Source of the DNA: Pseudomonas marincola
Lineage (GTDB): Bacteria; Pseudomonadota; Gammaproteobacteria; Pseudomonadales; Pseudomonadaceae
NCBI RefSeq assembly: GCF_900116605.1
Contig: NZ_FPBC01000012.1
Span: 13,063-77,062 of the forward strand
DNA length: 64,000 nt
Direction of reading: 5' to 3'
The notes beneath the pieces were generated by a model, which saw only the letters and a list, made by a program, of their open reading frames with translations, had not been told where the DNA came from and made no database searches. Position numbers and translations under genes: made by a program. Every line of letters begins with the position of its first letter. Position 1 is the stretch's first letter. Below, piece by piece: positions 33,521-42,978 of the stretch.

Positions 33521-34023
33521 CCAATCATCCTCATAGCTGAAAGCAAATAAATGCATGACCAGGCGATTTTTATAGGCCAGCTCCGGCGCTGCACTCCTGC
33601 AACACGGGGACTGACAACTGTTCTTACCGGGTAAATCAATCAACAACCGAACACGTTTTGGCGCGGGCCCTTTTGCCCATCGGCGCAGACAGATGACAGA
33701 ACTTGATCTGTCCGCCGGCGACTGGCAAACAAAGGCGCTATGACTAAAGATCTCGACCAAGAAATGTAATTCTTTATGTATCTCGTCGGCAAATGCAGCG
33801 TACTAGCCATCAAATGGCCATCATGTGAACCAATGCGCATTTTGGTACGTGCGTACTTATATTAGAAGCCATTTTTTCGGCGTCAATTTTAATCAGGCAC
33901 AAAGCTGGACACCCCGCGCCCCAGCCGTTAGCGTGACTGCCCGTCCGAAAACCAAACGCCTCGCCTACCCGAACCGTTCGGTTTTCATCGAATACACGAT
34001 GACCCTGAAGGGAACAGACAATC
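33521..34023. other. 503-bp intergenic region between PAS/MCP gene and ytoQ
   Basis: No gene is supported here. It must hold the promoters of two divergent genes. I see an inverted repeat GTACG-TG-CGTAC at 33845-33856 followed by an A/T-rich TATATT, and a CCGAA/TTCGG dyad near 33978-33990, just before ytoQ. AAGGGA precedes the ytoQ ATG. Confidence 0.4.
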
Positions 34024-34467
34024 ATGAGCTTGAACGTATTTTTATCCGGCGAGATCCACACCGACTGGCGCCAGCAGATCATGCAGGGCGCACGTGAACT
34101 GGGGCTCGACATTACCTTCAGTTCGGCAGTGACCGACCACGACAGCAGCGATGCGGCGGGTGATGTGCTGGGCGCAGAAAGCAATCCGTTCTGGCGCGAC
34201 CACAAGTCGGCCAAGGTCAACGCGATTCGCTGCAAGACCCTGATCGAACAATGCGATGTGGCAATCATTCGCTTCGGTGACAAGTACAAGCAGTGGAACG
34301 CCGCATTTGATGCAGGCTACTGCGCAGCGCTCGGCAAGCCGTACATTACCCTGCATGGCGAAGACATCATCCACCCGCTGAAGGAAGTGGATGGCGCTGC
34401 AATGGCCTGGGCACAAACGCCCGGTCAAGTTGTCGAGCTGTTGCAATACATCACCCGCAACGCCTGA
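34024..34467 (+). CDS. ytoQ: YtoQ family protein
   Basis: 147 aa of the YtoQ family, a nucleoside 2-deoxyribosyltransferase-like fold. LNVFLSGEIHTDWR opens the domain; ITFSSAVTDHDSSDAAGDV, FWRDHKSAKVNAIR, VAIIRFGDKYKQWNAAFDAG and LGKPYITLHG follow in the family order. The fold suggests binding of a nucleotide or nucleoside, but no reaction is known. It ends about 40 bases before a bidirectional terminator shared with the convergent spu operon. Confidence 0.88.
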   Translation: MSLNVFLSGEIHTDWRQQIMQGARELGLDITFSSAVTDHDSSDAAGDVLGAESNPFWRDHKSAKVNAIRCKTLIEQCDVAIIRFGDKYKQWNAAFDAGYCAALGKPYITLHGEDIIHPLKEVDGAAMAWAQTPGQVVELLQYITRNA

Positions 34468-34509
34468 TGACTGCGGGCTGAAATGCTGCTTGCCGACTGA
34501 ATGGCAGGC

Positions 34510-34543
34510 AAAAAAACGGGCCGTGAAAACGGCCCGTTTTTTT
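34510..34543. terminator. Bidirectional terminator, ytoQ / spu operon
   Basis: A-run, stem ACGGGCC/GGCCCGT with a six-base GTGAAAAC-type loop, and a seven-T run. It is symmetric, so it can end both ytoQ and the long spuABCDEFGH transcript. Confidence 0.92.
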
Positions 34544-34555
34544 GTGTGAAAACCC

Positions 34556-35437
34556 TTAACCAGCGGCTTTCGCTTCAGGTTTGTCCTGCTGCCAAGTGGC
34601 TGCAGCACCTTCTTCAATCGCTTGCTGAACGGCCTTGCGGCGTTTTTCTTCAGCGCGACGGGAGATGATCCAAACCAGGAATGTCGCCGCCGATACTGCC
34701 AGCAGAATCAAACTGGCAATCGCGTTGATTTCCGGCTTAACCCCCAGACGTACCGCCGAGAACACTTCCATCGGCAGGGTTGTTGAACCCGGCCCGGAAA
34801 CGAAGCTGGCCAGTACCAAGTCGTCCAACGACAGTGCAAAGGACATCATGGCACCGGCTGCCAATGAAGGCGCGATCATGGGGATGGTGATCAAAAAGAA
34901 CACCTTCAATGGCTTGGCGCCAAGGTCCATGGCCGCTTCTTCGATCGACATGTCCAGCTCACGCAAGCGTGAAGACACGACCACCGCCACGTAGGCTGTA
35001 CAGAACGTGGTATGCGCGATCCAGATGGTCACGATACCGCGCTCCTGCGGCCAGCCGAGAATCTGCGCCATGGCCACGAAAAGCAGCAGCAGCGACAGAC
35101 CGGTGATCACCTCAGGCATAACCAGCGGTGCAGTAACCAGTCCGCCGAACATGGTGCGGCCCTTGAAGCGCGTCACGCGGGTCAGCACGAAGGCTGCCAG
35201 TGTGCCGAGAATCACTGCCGAGATCGCCGTGTAAAAGGCGATCTCCAGCGAGCGCAGGACCGCGCCGATCAACTGACGGTTATCGAGCAGGCCGACATAC
35301 CACTTGACCGACCAGCCACCCCATACCGTTACCAGGCGCGAGCCGTTGAACGAGTAGATGACCAGAATCAGCATGGGCAGATAGATGAACAGGAAACCGA
35401 CCCAGAGCATCATGTTGGAGAAACTGAAACGCTTCAT
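34556..35437 (-). CDS. spuH: Spermidine/putrescine ABC permease SpuH
   Basis: 293 aa, six membrane segments, PotC/PotI class inner-membrane permease. The ABC permease EAA loop is seen as EEAAMDLGAKPLKVFFLITIP. With SpuG it forms the channel through which polyamines delivered by the binding proteins enter the cytoplasm. Its ATG overlaps the SpuG stop by four bases (ATGA), and the operon ends at the terminator just downstream. Confidence 0.95.
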   Translation of the reverse strand: MKRFSFSNMMLWVGFLFIYLPMLILVIYSFNGSRLVTVWGGWSVKWYVGLLDNRQLIGAVLRSLEIAFYTAISAVILGTLAAFVLTRVTRFKGRTMFGGLVTAPLVMPEVITGLSLLLLFVAMAQILGWPQERGIVTIWIAHTTFCTAYVAVVVSSRLRELDMSIEEAAMDLGAKPLKVFFLITIPMIAPSLAAGAMMSFALSLDDLVLASFVSGPGSTTLPMEVFSAVRLGVKPEINAIASLILLAVSAATFLVWIISRRAEEKRRKAVQQAIEEGAAATWQQDKPEAKAAG

Positions 35438-36345
35438 GCGCGGCCCTCCATTTCTTTGGCCTGGTTACGGTTGAACAGAATGATCGGCACGATCAGCAAT
35501 GCCAGCATCACTACTGCCAATGCGGAGGCTACCGGCCAGTCACGGTTGTTGAAGAACTCTTGCCAGAGGATCTTACCGATCATCAGGGTTTCCGGACCGC
35601 CAAGCAGCTCAGGAATAACGAACTCGCCCACTGCCGGAATGAATACCAGCATGCAGCCGGCAATGATGCCGTTCTTCGACAGCGGCACGGTGATCTTCCA
35701 GAAGCTGTTGAATGTGCTGGAGCCCAGATCTGCCGCAGCTTCAAGCAAGCTCTGATCATGTTTGACCAGGTTGGCATAGAGCGGCAGCACCATGAATGGC
35801 AGATACGAATAAACAATACCGATGTAGACCGCGAAGTTGGTATTGAGGATCTGCAGCGGTTCGCTGATCAAGCCCACGCTCATCAATGCACTGTTGAGCA
35901 GACCGTTGTTGCTGAGAATTCCCATCCAGGCGTAAACGCGGATCAGAATCGCTGTCCAGGTCGGCATCATGATCAGCAGCAGGAACACTGTCTGCATCTC
36001 AGGCTTGGCGCGCGCAATGGCGTAAGCCATCGGATAACCGATCAACAGGCAGATCAGGGTGCTGAAGAACGCCATCTTCAGCGAGCCGAGATAGGCGGCC
36101 AGATACAGCTCATCTTCGGTCAGGAAGATGTAGTTACCCAGGTTGAGAATGATCGACAACTGGCCTTCAGCCCAGGTGTAAATCTCGGTATACGGCGGAA
36201 TGGCAACGTCGGCTTCGGCAAAGCTGATTTTCATCACAATGATGAAAGGCAGCAGGAAGAACAGGAAGAGCCACAGGAATGGCACACCTATTACAAAATG
36301 CCGGCCTTTGGGCATTCGCCGGCTAATGCTTCGGGAAATGTTCAT
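35434..36345 (-). CDS. spuG: Spermidine/putrescine ABC permease SpuG
   Basis: 303 aa, PotB/PotH class permease with about six membrane segments and the EAA loop LEAAADLGSSTFNSFWKITVP that contacts the ATPase. It partners SpuH. It overlaps spuF upstream and spuH downstream by four bases each, so the three membrane/ATPase genes are translationally coupled. Confidence 0.95.
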   Translation of the reverse strand: MNISRSISRRMPKGRHFVIGVPFLWLFLFFLLPFIIVMKISFAEADVAIPPYTEIYTWAEGQLSIILNLGNYIFLTEDELYLAAYLGSLKMAFFSTLICLLIGYPMAYAIARAKPEMQTVFLLLIMMPTWTAILIRVYAWMGILSNNGLLNSALMSVGLISEPLQILNTNFAVYIGIVYSYLPFMVLPLYANLVKHDQSLLEAAADLGSSTFNSFWKITVPLSKNGIIAGCMLVFIPAVGEFVIPELLGGPETLMIGKILWQEFFNNRDWPVASALAVVMLALLIVPIILFNRNQAKEMEGRA

Positions 36346-37484
36346 GAGCGCAACGCCACCCCGCTATCGTCCTCCCACCAGACGAAGACCTGGTCGTCCC
36401 AGGTAGGTCGTGCGCCGCGTCGCTCAGCGTTAGCAACGAAGGACTGAACAATCTTGCCGCTTGGCAACTGAACGTAGAACACCGAGTGACCGCCCAGATA
36501 GGCGATATCGTGAACGACGCCACGCGACCAGTTGTATTCGAAGGCCGGCTGCTCGGTGGTAACCAACAGCTTCTCGGGACGAATCGCATAGGTGATGGTC
36601 TTGTCTTGCACCGAGGTGCTCACACCGTGGCCCACGTAAATATTGCGCTCGAGGTCCGGGCTGTCGATCAACGCGTAGGCTTCGGAGTCATCAACCACCA
36701 CGCCGTCAAACAGGTTGACGTTACCGATGAATTCACAAACCAGGCGACTGGTTGGCGTTTCATAAATATCAATCGGGCTGCCAATCTGGGCAATCCAGCC
36801 CAAGTGCATGATCGCAATCCGCTGGGCCATGGTCATGGCCTCTTCCTGATCGTGGGTCACCATCACGCAGGTTACGCCGACGCGCTCGATGATTTCGACC
36901 AGTTCAAGTTGCATCTGCGAACGCAGTTTTTTGTCCAGTGCGCCCATCGGCTCGTCGAGCAACAGCAGCTTCGGGCTTTTAGCCAGCGAGCGCGCCAGTG
37001 CCACACGCTGGCGCTGACCACCTGAAAGCTGATGCGGCTTACGCTTGGCGTACTGCGACATCTGTACCAGCTTGAGCATCTCGGCGACGCGCGCCTCAAT
37101 GTCGGCCTTGGGCATTTTGTCCTGACGCAGACCGAAGGCAATGTTTTCCGCCACAGTCATGTGCGGGAACAAGGCGTAGGACTGGAACATCATGTTGATC
37201 GGGCGCTCGTAGGGCGGCAGATCAGTGATGTCTTCGCCGTCGAGGTAAATGCGACCCTCAGTCGGCCGTTCGAAACCGGCCAGCATACGCAGCAGCGTTG
37301 ACTTACCCGAGCCGGAGCCACCCAACAGGGCGAAGATTTCGCCCTTGTTGATGGTCAGGGAGACATCATCGACAGCGATGGTCTCGTCAAATTTCTTGGT
37401 TACTCGATCAATCTTGACCAGCACTTCTTTCGGTTGCTGATCTCCCTCGAGTACCTTTTTATAGGTGCTTGAAGCCACTGCCAT
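36342..37484 (-). CDS. spuF: Polyamine ABC transporter ATPase SpuF
   Basis: 380 aa PotA/PotG-type ATPase. Walker A is GGSGSGKST at 55-63, the signature is LSGGQRQRVALARSL, Walker B is LLLLDEPMGALD and the switch His is in VMVTHDQEE. A C-terminal TOBE domain (from about 290) modulates activity. It powers uptake through SpuG/SpuH. The start has GGGAG nine bases upstream. A hairpin separates it from spuE, consistent with lower expression than the binding proteins. Confidence 0.96.
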   Translation of the reverse strand: MAVASSTYKKVLEGDQQPKEVLVKIDRVTKKFDETIAVDDVSLTINKGEIFALLGGSGSGKSTLLRMLAGFERPTEGRIYLDGEDITDLPPYERPINMMFQSYALFPHMTVAENIAFGLRQDKMPKADIEARVAEMLKLVQMSQYAKRKPHQLSGGQRQRVALARSLAKSPKLLLLDEPMGALDKKLRSQMQLELVEIIERVGVTCVMVTHDQEEAMTMAQRIAIMHLGWIAQIGSPIDIYETPTSRLVCEFIGNVNLFDGVVVDDSEAYALIDSPDLERNIYVGHGVSTSVQDKTITYAIRPEKLLVTTEQPAFEYNWSRGVVHDIAYLGGHSVFYVQLPSGKIVQSFVANAERRGARPTWDDQVFVWWEDDSGVALRS

Positions 37485-37503
37485 TACGAAACTCCCGGAA
37501 AAC

Positions 37504-37529
37504 GCGCCCTCACCTTTGAGGAGGGGCGC
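37504..37529 (-). terminator. Hairpin between spuE and spuF
   Basis: On the minus strand, GCGCCCCTC, a short loop and GAGGGCGC, followed by GTTTTCC and then the spuF ribosome site. A weak terminator here would let only part of the transcription continue into the ATPase and permease genes. Confidence 0.6.
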
Positions 37530-37536
37530 TTAATAA

Positions 37537-38630
37537 TTATTTGCCCGACTTGATCTTGGTCCAGCTGCGTGTCATTACGCGCTGAATCTTGCGCGGCATC
37601 TCAGCCTGAATGAACAGTCTGTCCAGGACTGCTTGCGGTGGATAAACCGCTGGATTCTCACTGACTTCTTTATCCATGAACTCCCGGGATTTCAAATTCG
37701 GGTTGGCGTAGCCAACGTAGTTACTTACCTGCGCGATTACTTCCGGCTGGAGCAAGTAGTTGATATATGCGTGGGCTTCCTTGACGTTCTTGGCGTCTGC
37801 CGGAATCGCCATCATGTCGAACCACAAGTTGGCACCTTCTTTCGGAATGGCGTAGGCGATTTCGATACCCTTGCCAGCCTCATCAGCGCGGTCAGCCGCC
37901 TGAATCACGTCACCGGAGAAACCAGCCGCCACACAAATGTTGCCATTGGCCAAATCACTGATGAATTTGGACGAGTGGAAGTAAGTTACGTACGGGCGCA
38001 CTTCCAACAGCTTGGCTTCGGCTTTCTTGTAGTCGTCCGGATTCTTGCTGTTCGGGTCGAGGCCCATGTAGTTGAGCACGGCCGGGATCATTTCATCCGG
38101 CGAGTCGAGGAACGAGACGCCGCAGGTGGTGAGCTTCTTCATGTTCTCGGGCTCGAACAGCACCGCCCATGAATCGATATGATCCACGCCCAGCACTTCC
38201 TTGACCTTGGCCACGTTGTAGCCAATGCCGTTGGTGCCCCACAGATAAGGCACTGCGTACTGGTTGCCCGGATCATTGGTGTTCAGTTGCTTGAGCAGAC
38301 GCGGGTCAAGATTGTCCCAGTTGCTCAGCTGCTGCGATCAAGTTTCTGGAACGCGCCAGCCTTGATCTGCTTGCCGAGGAAGTTGTTCGACGGCACCACA
38401 ATGTCGTAGCCGGTGTTGCCCGACAGAAGCTTGCCTTCAAGGGTTTCGTTGGAGTCGAAAACGTCATAGCCAGGCTTGATGCCCGTGGCTTTTTCGAAGT
38501 CGGCCAGCGTGGTCTCGCCGATGTAGTCGCTCCAGTTATAGATATGCACAGAAGACTCGGCTTGAGCTCCGGCGATCAGGCCGAGTGTCAGCGCAGTTAC
38601 GGTAAACGTCTTGCTGAAGGGAATCTGCAT
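37537..38630 (-). pseudogene. spuE: Polyamine-binding protein SpuE, frameshifted as read
   Basis: Compared with SpuD next to it, one base is missing at about 38330/38331: SpuD has KLDKSKLPNW, and here KLDRS is followed by AGC TGA, where AGC AAG CTG AGC AAC would restore SKLSNWDN. The first part (38630 down to 38328) encodes a signal peptide ending AQA and about 101 residues; the rest (38253 region down to 37537) stays open in another frame to a normal C-terminus (MTRSWTKIKSGK). Restoring one base gives 364 aa, the same as SpuD. In P. aeruginosa SpuE prefers spermidine. All other residues look intact, so this is either a recent mutation or a sequencing error. Confidence 0.85.
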
Positions 38631-38855
38631 ATTTAAGTCCTTTTGTACGTACCGGTTGGCTCGGCCGCACTTGATTCGTCTTGGATTTATTGTGTCCATA
38701 ACAGCGGCCTGTTGGCCGATCATTGGTAATCGAACGCCACCCTTTGTGGATGCTCCAGAACTGCGACTTAGCCCATCACAGTTACTTTATCGGACCGCTG
38801 GCTTGCGTGTATTGCAAACCTCAACGGCTGGCTCAGCACTCGATAACCGACAACC

Positions 38856-38884
38856 ACTGGGCGCCGCACAGGCGCCGCCCAGTA
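38856..38884 (-). other. Stem-loop after spuD
   Basis: ACTGGGCG and GGCGCCCAGT arms around a G/C-rich centre, 14 bases past the spuD stop and not followed by a T-run on the minus strand. It is likely to protect the 3' end of the spuD message. The remaining spuD-spuE gap (38631-38855) has no gene I can support. Confidence 0.5.
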
Positions 38885-38897
38885 ACTGCATTGCCTG

Positions 38898-39992
38898 TTA
38901 ACGACCTGACTTGACCTTGGTCCAGCTGCGAGTCATTGCACGCTGAACTTTCGGGCTCAACTCGGAGAAGGTGTACAGCTTCTTGGAAGCCTCTTCAGTC
39001 GGGTAGATGCCAGGGTTGTTACGGATTTCTTCGGATACCAGCGGCGTAGCAGCGCTGTTGCCGTTCGGGTATGCCACGTAGTCAGAGATCGGCGCGATCA
39101 CTTCAGGCTTCATGATGTAGTTCAGGAAGGTGTAAGCCTCCTCTGGATTCTTGGCATCAGCCGGAATCGCCATCATGTCGAAGAACGCAGCCGCACCTTC
39201 TTTAGGAATGGTGTAGGAAACTGGCACACCGTTCTTGGCTTCTTCAGCGCGCGCTTCAGCCTGGAAAACGTCGCCAGACCAACCCAACGCCACGCAGATG
39301 TTGCCGTTAGCCAGGTCGGAGATGTACTTGGACGAGTGGAAGTAGGTGATGTTCGGACGAATTTTCAGCAGCAACTCTTCGGCCTTCTTCACGTCTTCAA
39401 CGCTTTGCGCGATCGGGTTCAGACCCAGATAGTGCAGCGTTGCAGCGTAAACTTCTTCCGGAGCGTCGAGCATCGACACGCCGCAAGACTTCAGCTTCTG
39501 CATGCTTTCTGGATTGAACAGCACTTCCCACGAGTCGATTTTGTCGGTGCCCAGAGCGGCTTTGACCTTCTCAGGGTTATAGCCGATACCGGTAGTGCCC
39601 CACAGGTAAGGGAACGCGTACTGGTTGCCCGGATCAGCGGCTTCCAGCGCCTTGAGCAGGTCTGGGTTGAGGTTTTTCCAGTTTGGCAGCTTGGATTTAT
39701 CCAGCTTCTGGAATACGCCCGCCTTGATCTGTTTAGCCAAGAACTGGTTCGAAGGTACAACGACGTCGTAGCCGGAGTTACCCGAAAGCAGCTTGGCTTC
39801 CAGCGTCTCGTTACTGTCGAAAACGTCGTACACAACTTTGATGCCGGACTCTTTCTGGAAGTTGTCCAGGGTGTCTTCAGCGATGTAGTCAGACCAGTTG
39901 TAGACGTGCAGCACTTTATCTTCAGCCTGCGCTGCACCCGCTACAGCCCCAGCCAGCGAAAGTGCGAGAAGAGTTTTGCCGAATAATGTCAT
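38898..39992 (-). CDS. spuD: Polyamine-binding protein SpuD
   Basis: 364 aa periplasmic binding protein. The signal peptide is cleaved near AQA-ED (residue 23). The mature protein has the PotF/SpuD blocks VLHVYNWSDYIAEDTL, YDVFDSNETLEAKLLSGNS, PYLWGTTGIGYNPEKVK, FHSSKYISDLANGNICVA and RAMTRSWTKVKSGR. In P. aeruginosa SpuD prefers putrescine and SpuE spermidine; order in the operon fits. It is separated from spuC by a 158-base gap with an inverted repeat. Confidence 0.94.
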   Translation of the reverse strand: MTLFGKTLLALSLAGAVAGAAQAEDKVLHVYNWSDYIAEDTLDNFQKESGIKVVYDVFDSNETLEAKLLSGNSGYDVVVPSNQFLAKQIKAGVFQKLDKSKLPNWKNLNPDLLKALEAADPGNQYAFPYLWGTTGIGYNPEKVKAALGTDKIDSWEVLFNPESMQKLKSCGVSMLDAPEEVYAATLHYLGLNPIAQSVEDVKKAEELLLKIRPNITYFHSSKYISDLANGNICVALGWSGDVFQAEARAEEAKNGVPVSYTIPKEGAAAFFDMMAIPADAKNPEEAYTFLNYIMKPEVIAPISDYVAYPNGNSAATPLVSEEIRNNPGIYPTEEASKKLYTFSELSPKVQRAMTRSWTKVKSGR

Positions 39993-40107
39993 GCGTACAG
40001 CTCCTGTTGTTTTATAAGTTATTCCAGAAGGCGGCGCAGCCTGTCTGCACCACCCCTGGTGAGCCTGGCCAACGCACTGGCGCAGTCTTGCAAGTTCGAG
40101 GGGCTTT

Positions 40108-40140
40108 TTACAACACTCAGATGCACATTGAGTGTTGTAA
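40108..40140. other. 12-bp inverted repeat between spuC and spuD
   Basis: TTACAACACTCA and its perfect complement flank a nine-base loop at 40120-40128. It is A/T-rich and not followed by a T-run on the minus strand, so it could be an operator or a processing/attenuation hairpin within the operon. Confidence 0.5.
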
Positions 40141-40150
40141 CCCCGCGTTC

Positions 40151-41524
40151 TTAACCTGCTATCTCAGCCAACGTCAGATCCAAGCACTGACGGGCCTTGC
40201 TAACCAGTTCGTCGATCTCGGCGTTGCTGATAACCAACGGTGGCGAAATAATCATCGTGTCGCCTACAGCTCGCATAATCAGACCATTGGCAAAGCAATG
40301 GGTACGGCAAATCATGCCCACACCCTGATCGCTTGAATAACGCTCACGGGTTGCCTTGTTCTTCACCAACTCAATGGCGCCGAGCATGCCAACACCGCGA
40401 ACTTCACCCACCAATGGATGATCAGCCAGCTCACGTAAACGTTTCTGCAAATACGGTGCCGTCTCGGCTTTTACCCGCTCAATAATTTTTTCTTCGCGCA
40501 GGATTCGCAGGTTTTCCAAACCAACAGCAGCCGCAACCGGGTGCCCGGAATAGGTGAAGCCGTGGTTGAAATCGCCGCCCTGATTAAGCACTTCAACAAT
40601 CTCGTCACGGACGATCAGGCCACCCATCGGGATGTAACCGGAAGTCAGGCCCTTGGCGATGGTCATCATGTCCGGCGTGTTGCCGAAGAAGTCGCTGCCG
40701 AACCATTCGCCGGTACGGCCGAAACCGCAGATAACTTCGTCCGCCACAAACAGAATTTCGTACTTGGCGAGGATTTCACGCACTTTCGGCCAGTAGGTAT
40801 CTGGCGGAATGATTACGCCGCCCGCGCCTTGAATGGGCTCGGCAATGAATGCGCCGACGTTTTCTTCGCCGACTTCGAGAATCTTCTTCTCCAGTTGCTC
40901 GGCCGCCCAGATGCCGAACTCGTCCGGCGTCATGTCACCGCCCTCGGCAAACCAGTATGGCTGCGGGATGTGAACGATGCCCGGAATTGGCAGGTCGCCC
41001 TGCTCGTGCATGTAGGTCATGCCGCCCAGGCTCGCGCCCGCAACGGTTGAACCGTGATAGCCATTGACCCGGCTGATGATAACTTTCTTGTTCGGCTTAC
41101 CCTTGATCGCCCAGTAATGACGAACCATGCGCAGCATGGTGTCGTTACCTTCCGAGCCGGAGCCGGTGAAGAACACATGGTTCATGCCTTCCGGCGCAAC
41201 AGCGGCAATCTCTTTCGCCAGCTCAAGCGCAGGCGGAGTCGCTGTCATGAAGAACATGTTGTAGTACGGCAGCTCCTGCATCTGCTTATAAGCAGCTTCG
41301 GCCAGTTCCTTGCGGCCATAACCGATGGCGACACACCACAGGCCGGCCATGGCATCAAGAATTTTGCTGCCTTCGCTGTCCCACAGATAAACGCCTTCGG
41401 CCTTGGTGATAATCCGCGGTCCGACCTCAGCAAGCTGTTTGAAGTCGCTGAACGGAGCCAGGTGATGGTCACGGCTCATGGCCTGCCATTCAGCGGTTTT
41501 CGGGTTGTTCACTTGGTTGGTCAT
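40151..41524 (-). CDS. spuC: Putrescine/polyamine:pyruvate aminotransferase SpuC
   Basis: 457 aa class-III PLP aminotransferase. The PLP lysine lies in MTIAKGLTSGYIPMGG, and DEVICGFGRTGEWFG contains the aspartate that contacts the cofactor. It transaminates putrescine and related diamines with pyruvate to the aminoaldehyde, the non-glutamylated catabolic route. The ATG at 41524 has GAGGTGGAT just upstream; the frame is open 30 codons more but without family similarity. It follows spuB by 56 bases. Confidence 0.94.
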   Translation of the reverse strand: MTNQVNNPKTAEWQAMSRDHHLAPFSDFKQLAEVGPRIITKAEGVYLWDSEGSKILDAMAGLWCVAIGYGRKELAEAAYKQMQELPYYNMFFMTATPPALELAKEIAAVAPEGMNHVFFTGSGSEGNDTMLRMVRHYWAIKGKPNKKVIISRVNGYHGSTVAGASLGGMTYMHEQGDLPIPGIVHIPQPYWFAEGGDMTPDEFGIWAAEQLEKKILEVGEENVGAFIAEPIQGAGGVIIPPDTYWPKVREILAKYEILFVADEVICGFGRTGEWFGSDFFGNTPDMMTIAKGLTSGYIPMGGLIVRDEIVEVLNQGGDFNHGFTYSGHPVAAAVGLENLRILREEKIIERVKAETAPYLQKRLRELADHPLVGEVRGVGMLGAIELVKNKATRERYSSDQGVGMICRTHCFANGLIMRAVGDTMIISPPLVISNAEIDELVSKARQCLDLTLAEIAG

Positions 41525-41580
41525 ATCCACCTCAAAAAAATAATCAGGATGGGTGCCGGCCGCAGCCAGCACCCCGCCCC

Positions 41581-42939
41581 TCAAACAGACAGCAGCAGGA
41601 ATTCGCGCTCCCAAGAGCTGATTACCCGCTTGAAGTTCTCATGCTCGGCGCGTTTTACCGCGACGTAGCCACTGATGAACTTGCTGCCTAAATACTGCTC
41701 TGCAAGCTTGCAGTTTTCCATGCGTTCCAATGCCGCTTCCAATGTCAGCGGCAGGCGCAGGTTACGGCGCTCGTAGCCGCGACCAACAACTGGCGCGCTT
41801 GGCTCAATTTTTTCAACCATACCGATGTAGCCACACAGCAGGCTCGCCGCCAAGGCCAGATACGGGTTGGCGTCAGCACCGGCCAAACGGTTTTCAACAC
41901 GACGGTTTTGCGGGTCGGCATCCGGCACGCGCAGGCCCACGGTGCGGTTCTCTTCGCCCCACTCAACGTTTACCGGTGCCGAGGTGTCCGGAAGGAAACG
42001 ACGGAACGAGTTAACGTTAGGCGCGAACAGCGGCAGCAGCTCAGGAATCAGCTTCTGCAGGCCACCGATGTGGTGCATGAACAGCTCACTCATTGAACCG
42101 TCTTCATTAGAGAAGAGGTTCTTGCCAGTGGCCTTATCAATGATGCTCTGGTGCACGTGCATTGCACTGCCCGGCTGATCGGTGATCGGCTTGGCCATGA
42201 AGGTTGCGGTGACATCGTGCTTGAGCGCGGCTTCACGCATGGTGCGCTTGAATACCAACACCTGATCCGCCAGGTGCAACGGCTCGCCATGACGGAAGTT
42301 GATTTCCATCTGCGCCGGGCCTTCTTCGTGGATCAGCGTGTCGAGGTCCAGGCCCTGGATTTCACACCAGTCATACATGTCTTCAAACAGCGGGTCGAAT
42401 TCGTTCGCCGCATCAATCGAGAACGACTGACGACCAGTTTCCGGGCGACCCGAGCGGCCCAAAGGCGCTTCCAGCGGGAAGTCAGGGTCGCTGTTGCGCT
42501 TGGTCAGGTAGAACTCCATTTCTGGCGCCATGATCGGCTGCCAGCCTTTATCGGAGTAGAGCTTAAGCACTTTCTTGAGAATGTTGCGCGGCGACAATTC
42601 AATCGGATTGCCTTGCTTGTCGTACGTGTCGTGGATCACCTGTGCGGTGGGCTCAATGGCCCAAGGCACCAGGAACACTGCGCTCTCGTCGGGACGGCAG
42701 ACCATATCAATGTCAGCCGCGTCGAGCAGGTCGTAATAGATGTCGTCTTCGACATAGTCGCCGGTCACAGTCTGCAGCAGCACACTCTCGGGGAGGCGCA
42801 TGCCTTTTTCTGCAATGAACTTGTTTGTCGGCGAAATCTTGCCCCGGGCGATGCCGGTAAGATCGCTGACCAGACACTCAACTTCGGTGATTTTGCGTTC
42901 TTTCAGCCAGCTGGATAGCTGGTCTAGTTTGGTGCTCAT
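41581..42939 (-). CDS. spuB: Gamma-glutamylpolyamine synthetase SpuB
   Basis: 452 aa, glutamine synthetase superfamily, GlnA type III / PuuA-like. It ligates glutamate to a polyamine with ATP. DLTGIARGKI near the N-terminus, AEMEFYLTKR-like (PEMEFYLTKRN) metal site, AMHVHQSI and NRTVGLRVPDADPQNRRVE with the catalytic block are visible. It lies 39 bases downstream of spuA and upstream of spuC, in the order of P. aeruginosa spuABC. A second enzyme of the family, spuI, is across the divergent promoter. Confidence 0.94.
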   Translation of the reverse strand: MSTKLDQLSSWLKERKITEVECLVSDLTGIARGKISPTNKFIAEKGMRLPESVLLQTVTGDYVEDDIYYDLLDAADIDMVCRPDESAVFLVPWAIEPTAQVIHDTYDKQGNPIELSPRNILKKVLKLYSDKGWQPIMAPEMEFYLTKRNSDPDFPLEAPLGRSGRPETGRQSFSIDAANEFDPLFEDMYDWCEIQGLDLDTLIHEEGPAQMEINFRHGEPLHLADQVLVFKRTMREAALKHDVTATFMAKPITDQPGSAMHVHQSIIDKATGKNLFSNEDGSMSELFMHHIGGLQKLIPELLPLFAPNVNSFRRFLPDTSAPVNVEWGEENRTVGLRVPDADPQNRRVENRLAGADANPYLALAASLLCGYIGMVEKIEPSAPVVGRGYERRNLRLPLTLEAALERMENCKLAEQYLGSKFISGYVAVKRAEHENFKRVISSWEREFLLLSV

Positions 42940-42978
42940 AGAGACCTCAGGGTTTGAGAGACGGCTTTAATAGTCGTC

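Noticed and set aside
38611..38914. Open frames on the plus strand in the spuD-spuE gap
   Set aside because: No ribosome site, opposite to the operon, and they run into the hairpin and coding ends of spuD/spuE.
36342..39992. Horizontal acquisition of the spu locus
   Set aside because: Gene order equals that of P. aeruginosa and base composition looks like that of the surroundings; it is core Pseudomonas content.
42151..42918. A 255-codon plus-strand open frame within spuB
   Set aside because: Antisense to a clear glutamine-synthetase-family gene; no ribosome site or recognizable domain.
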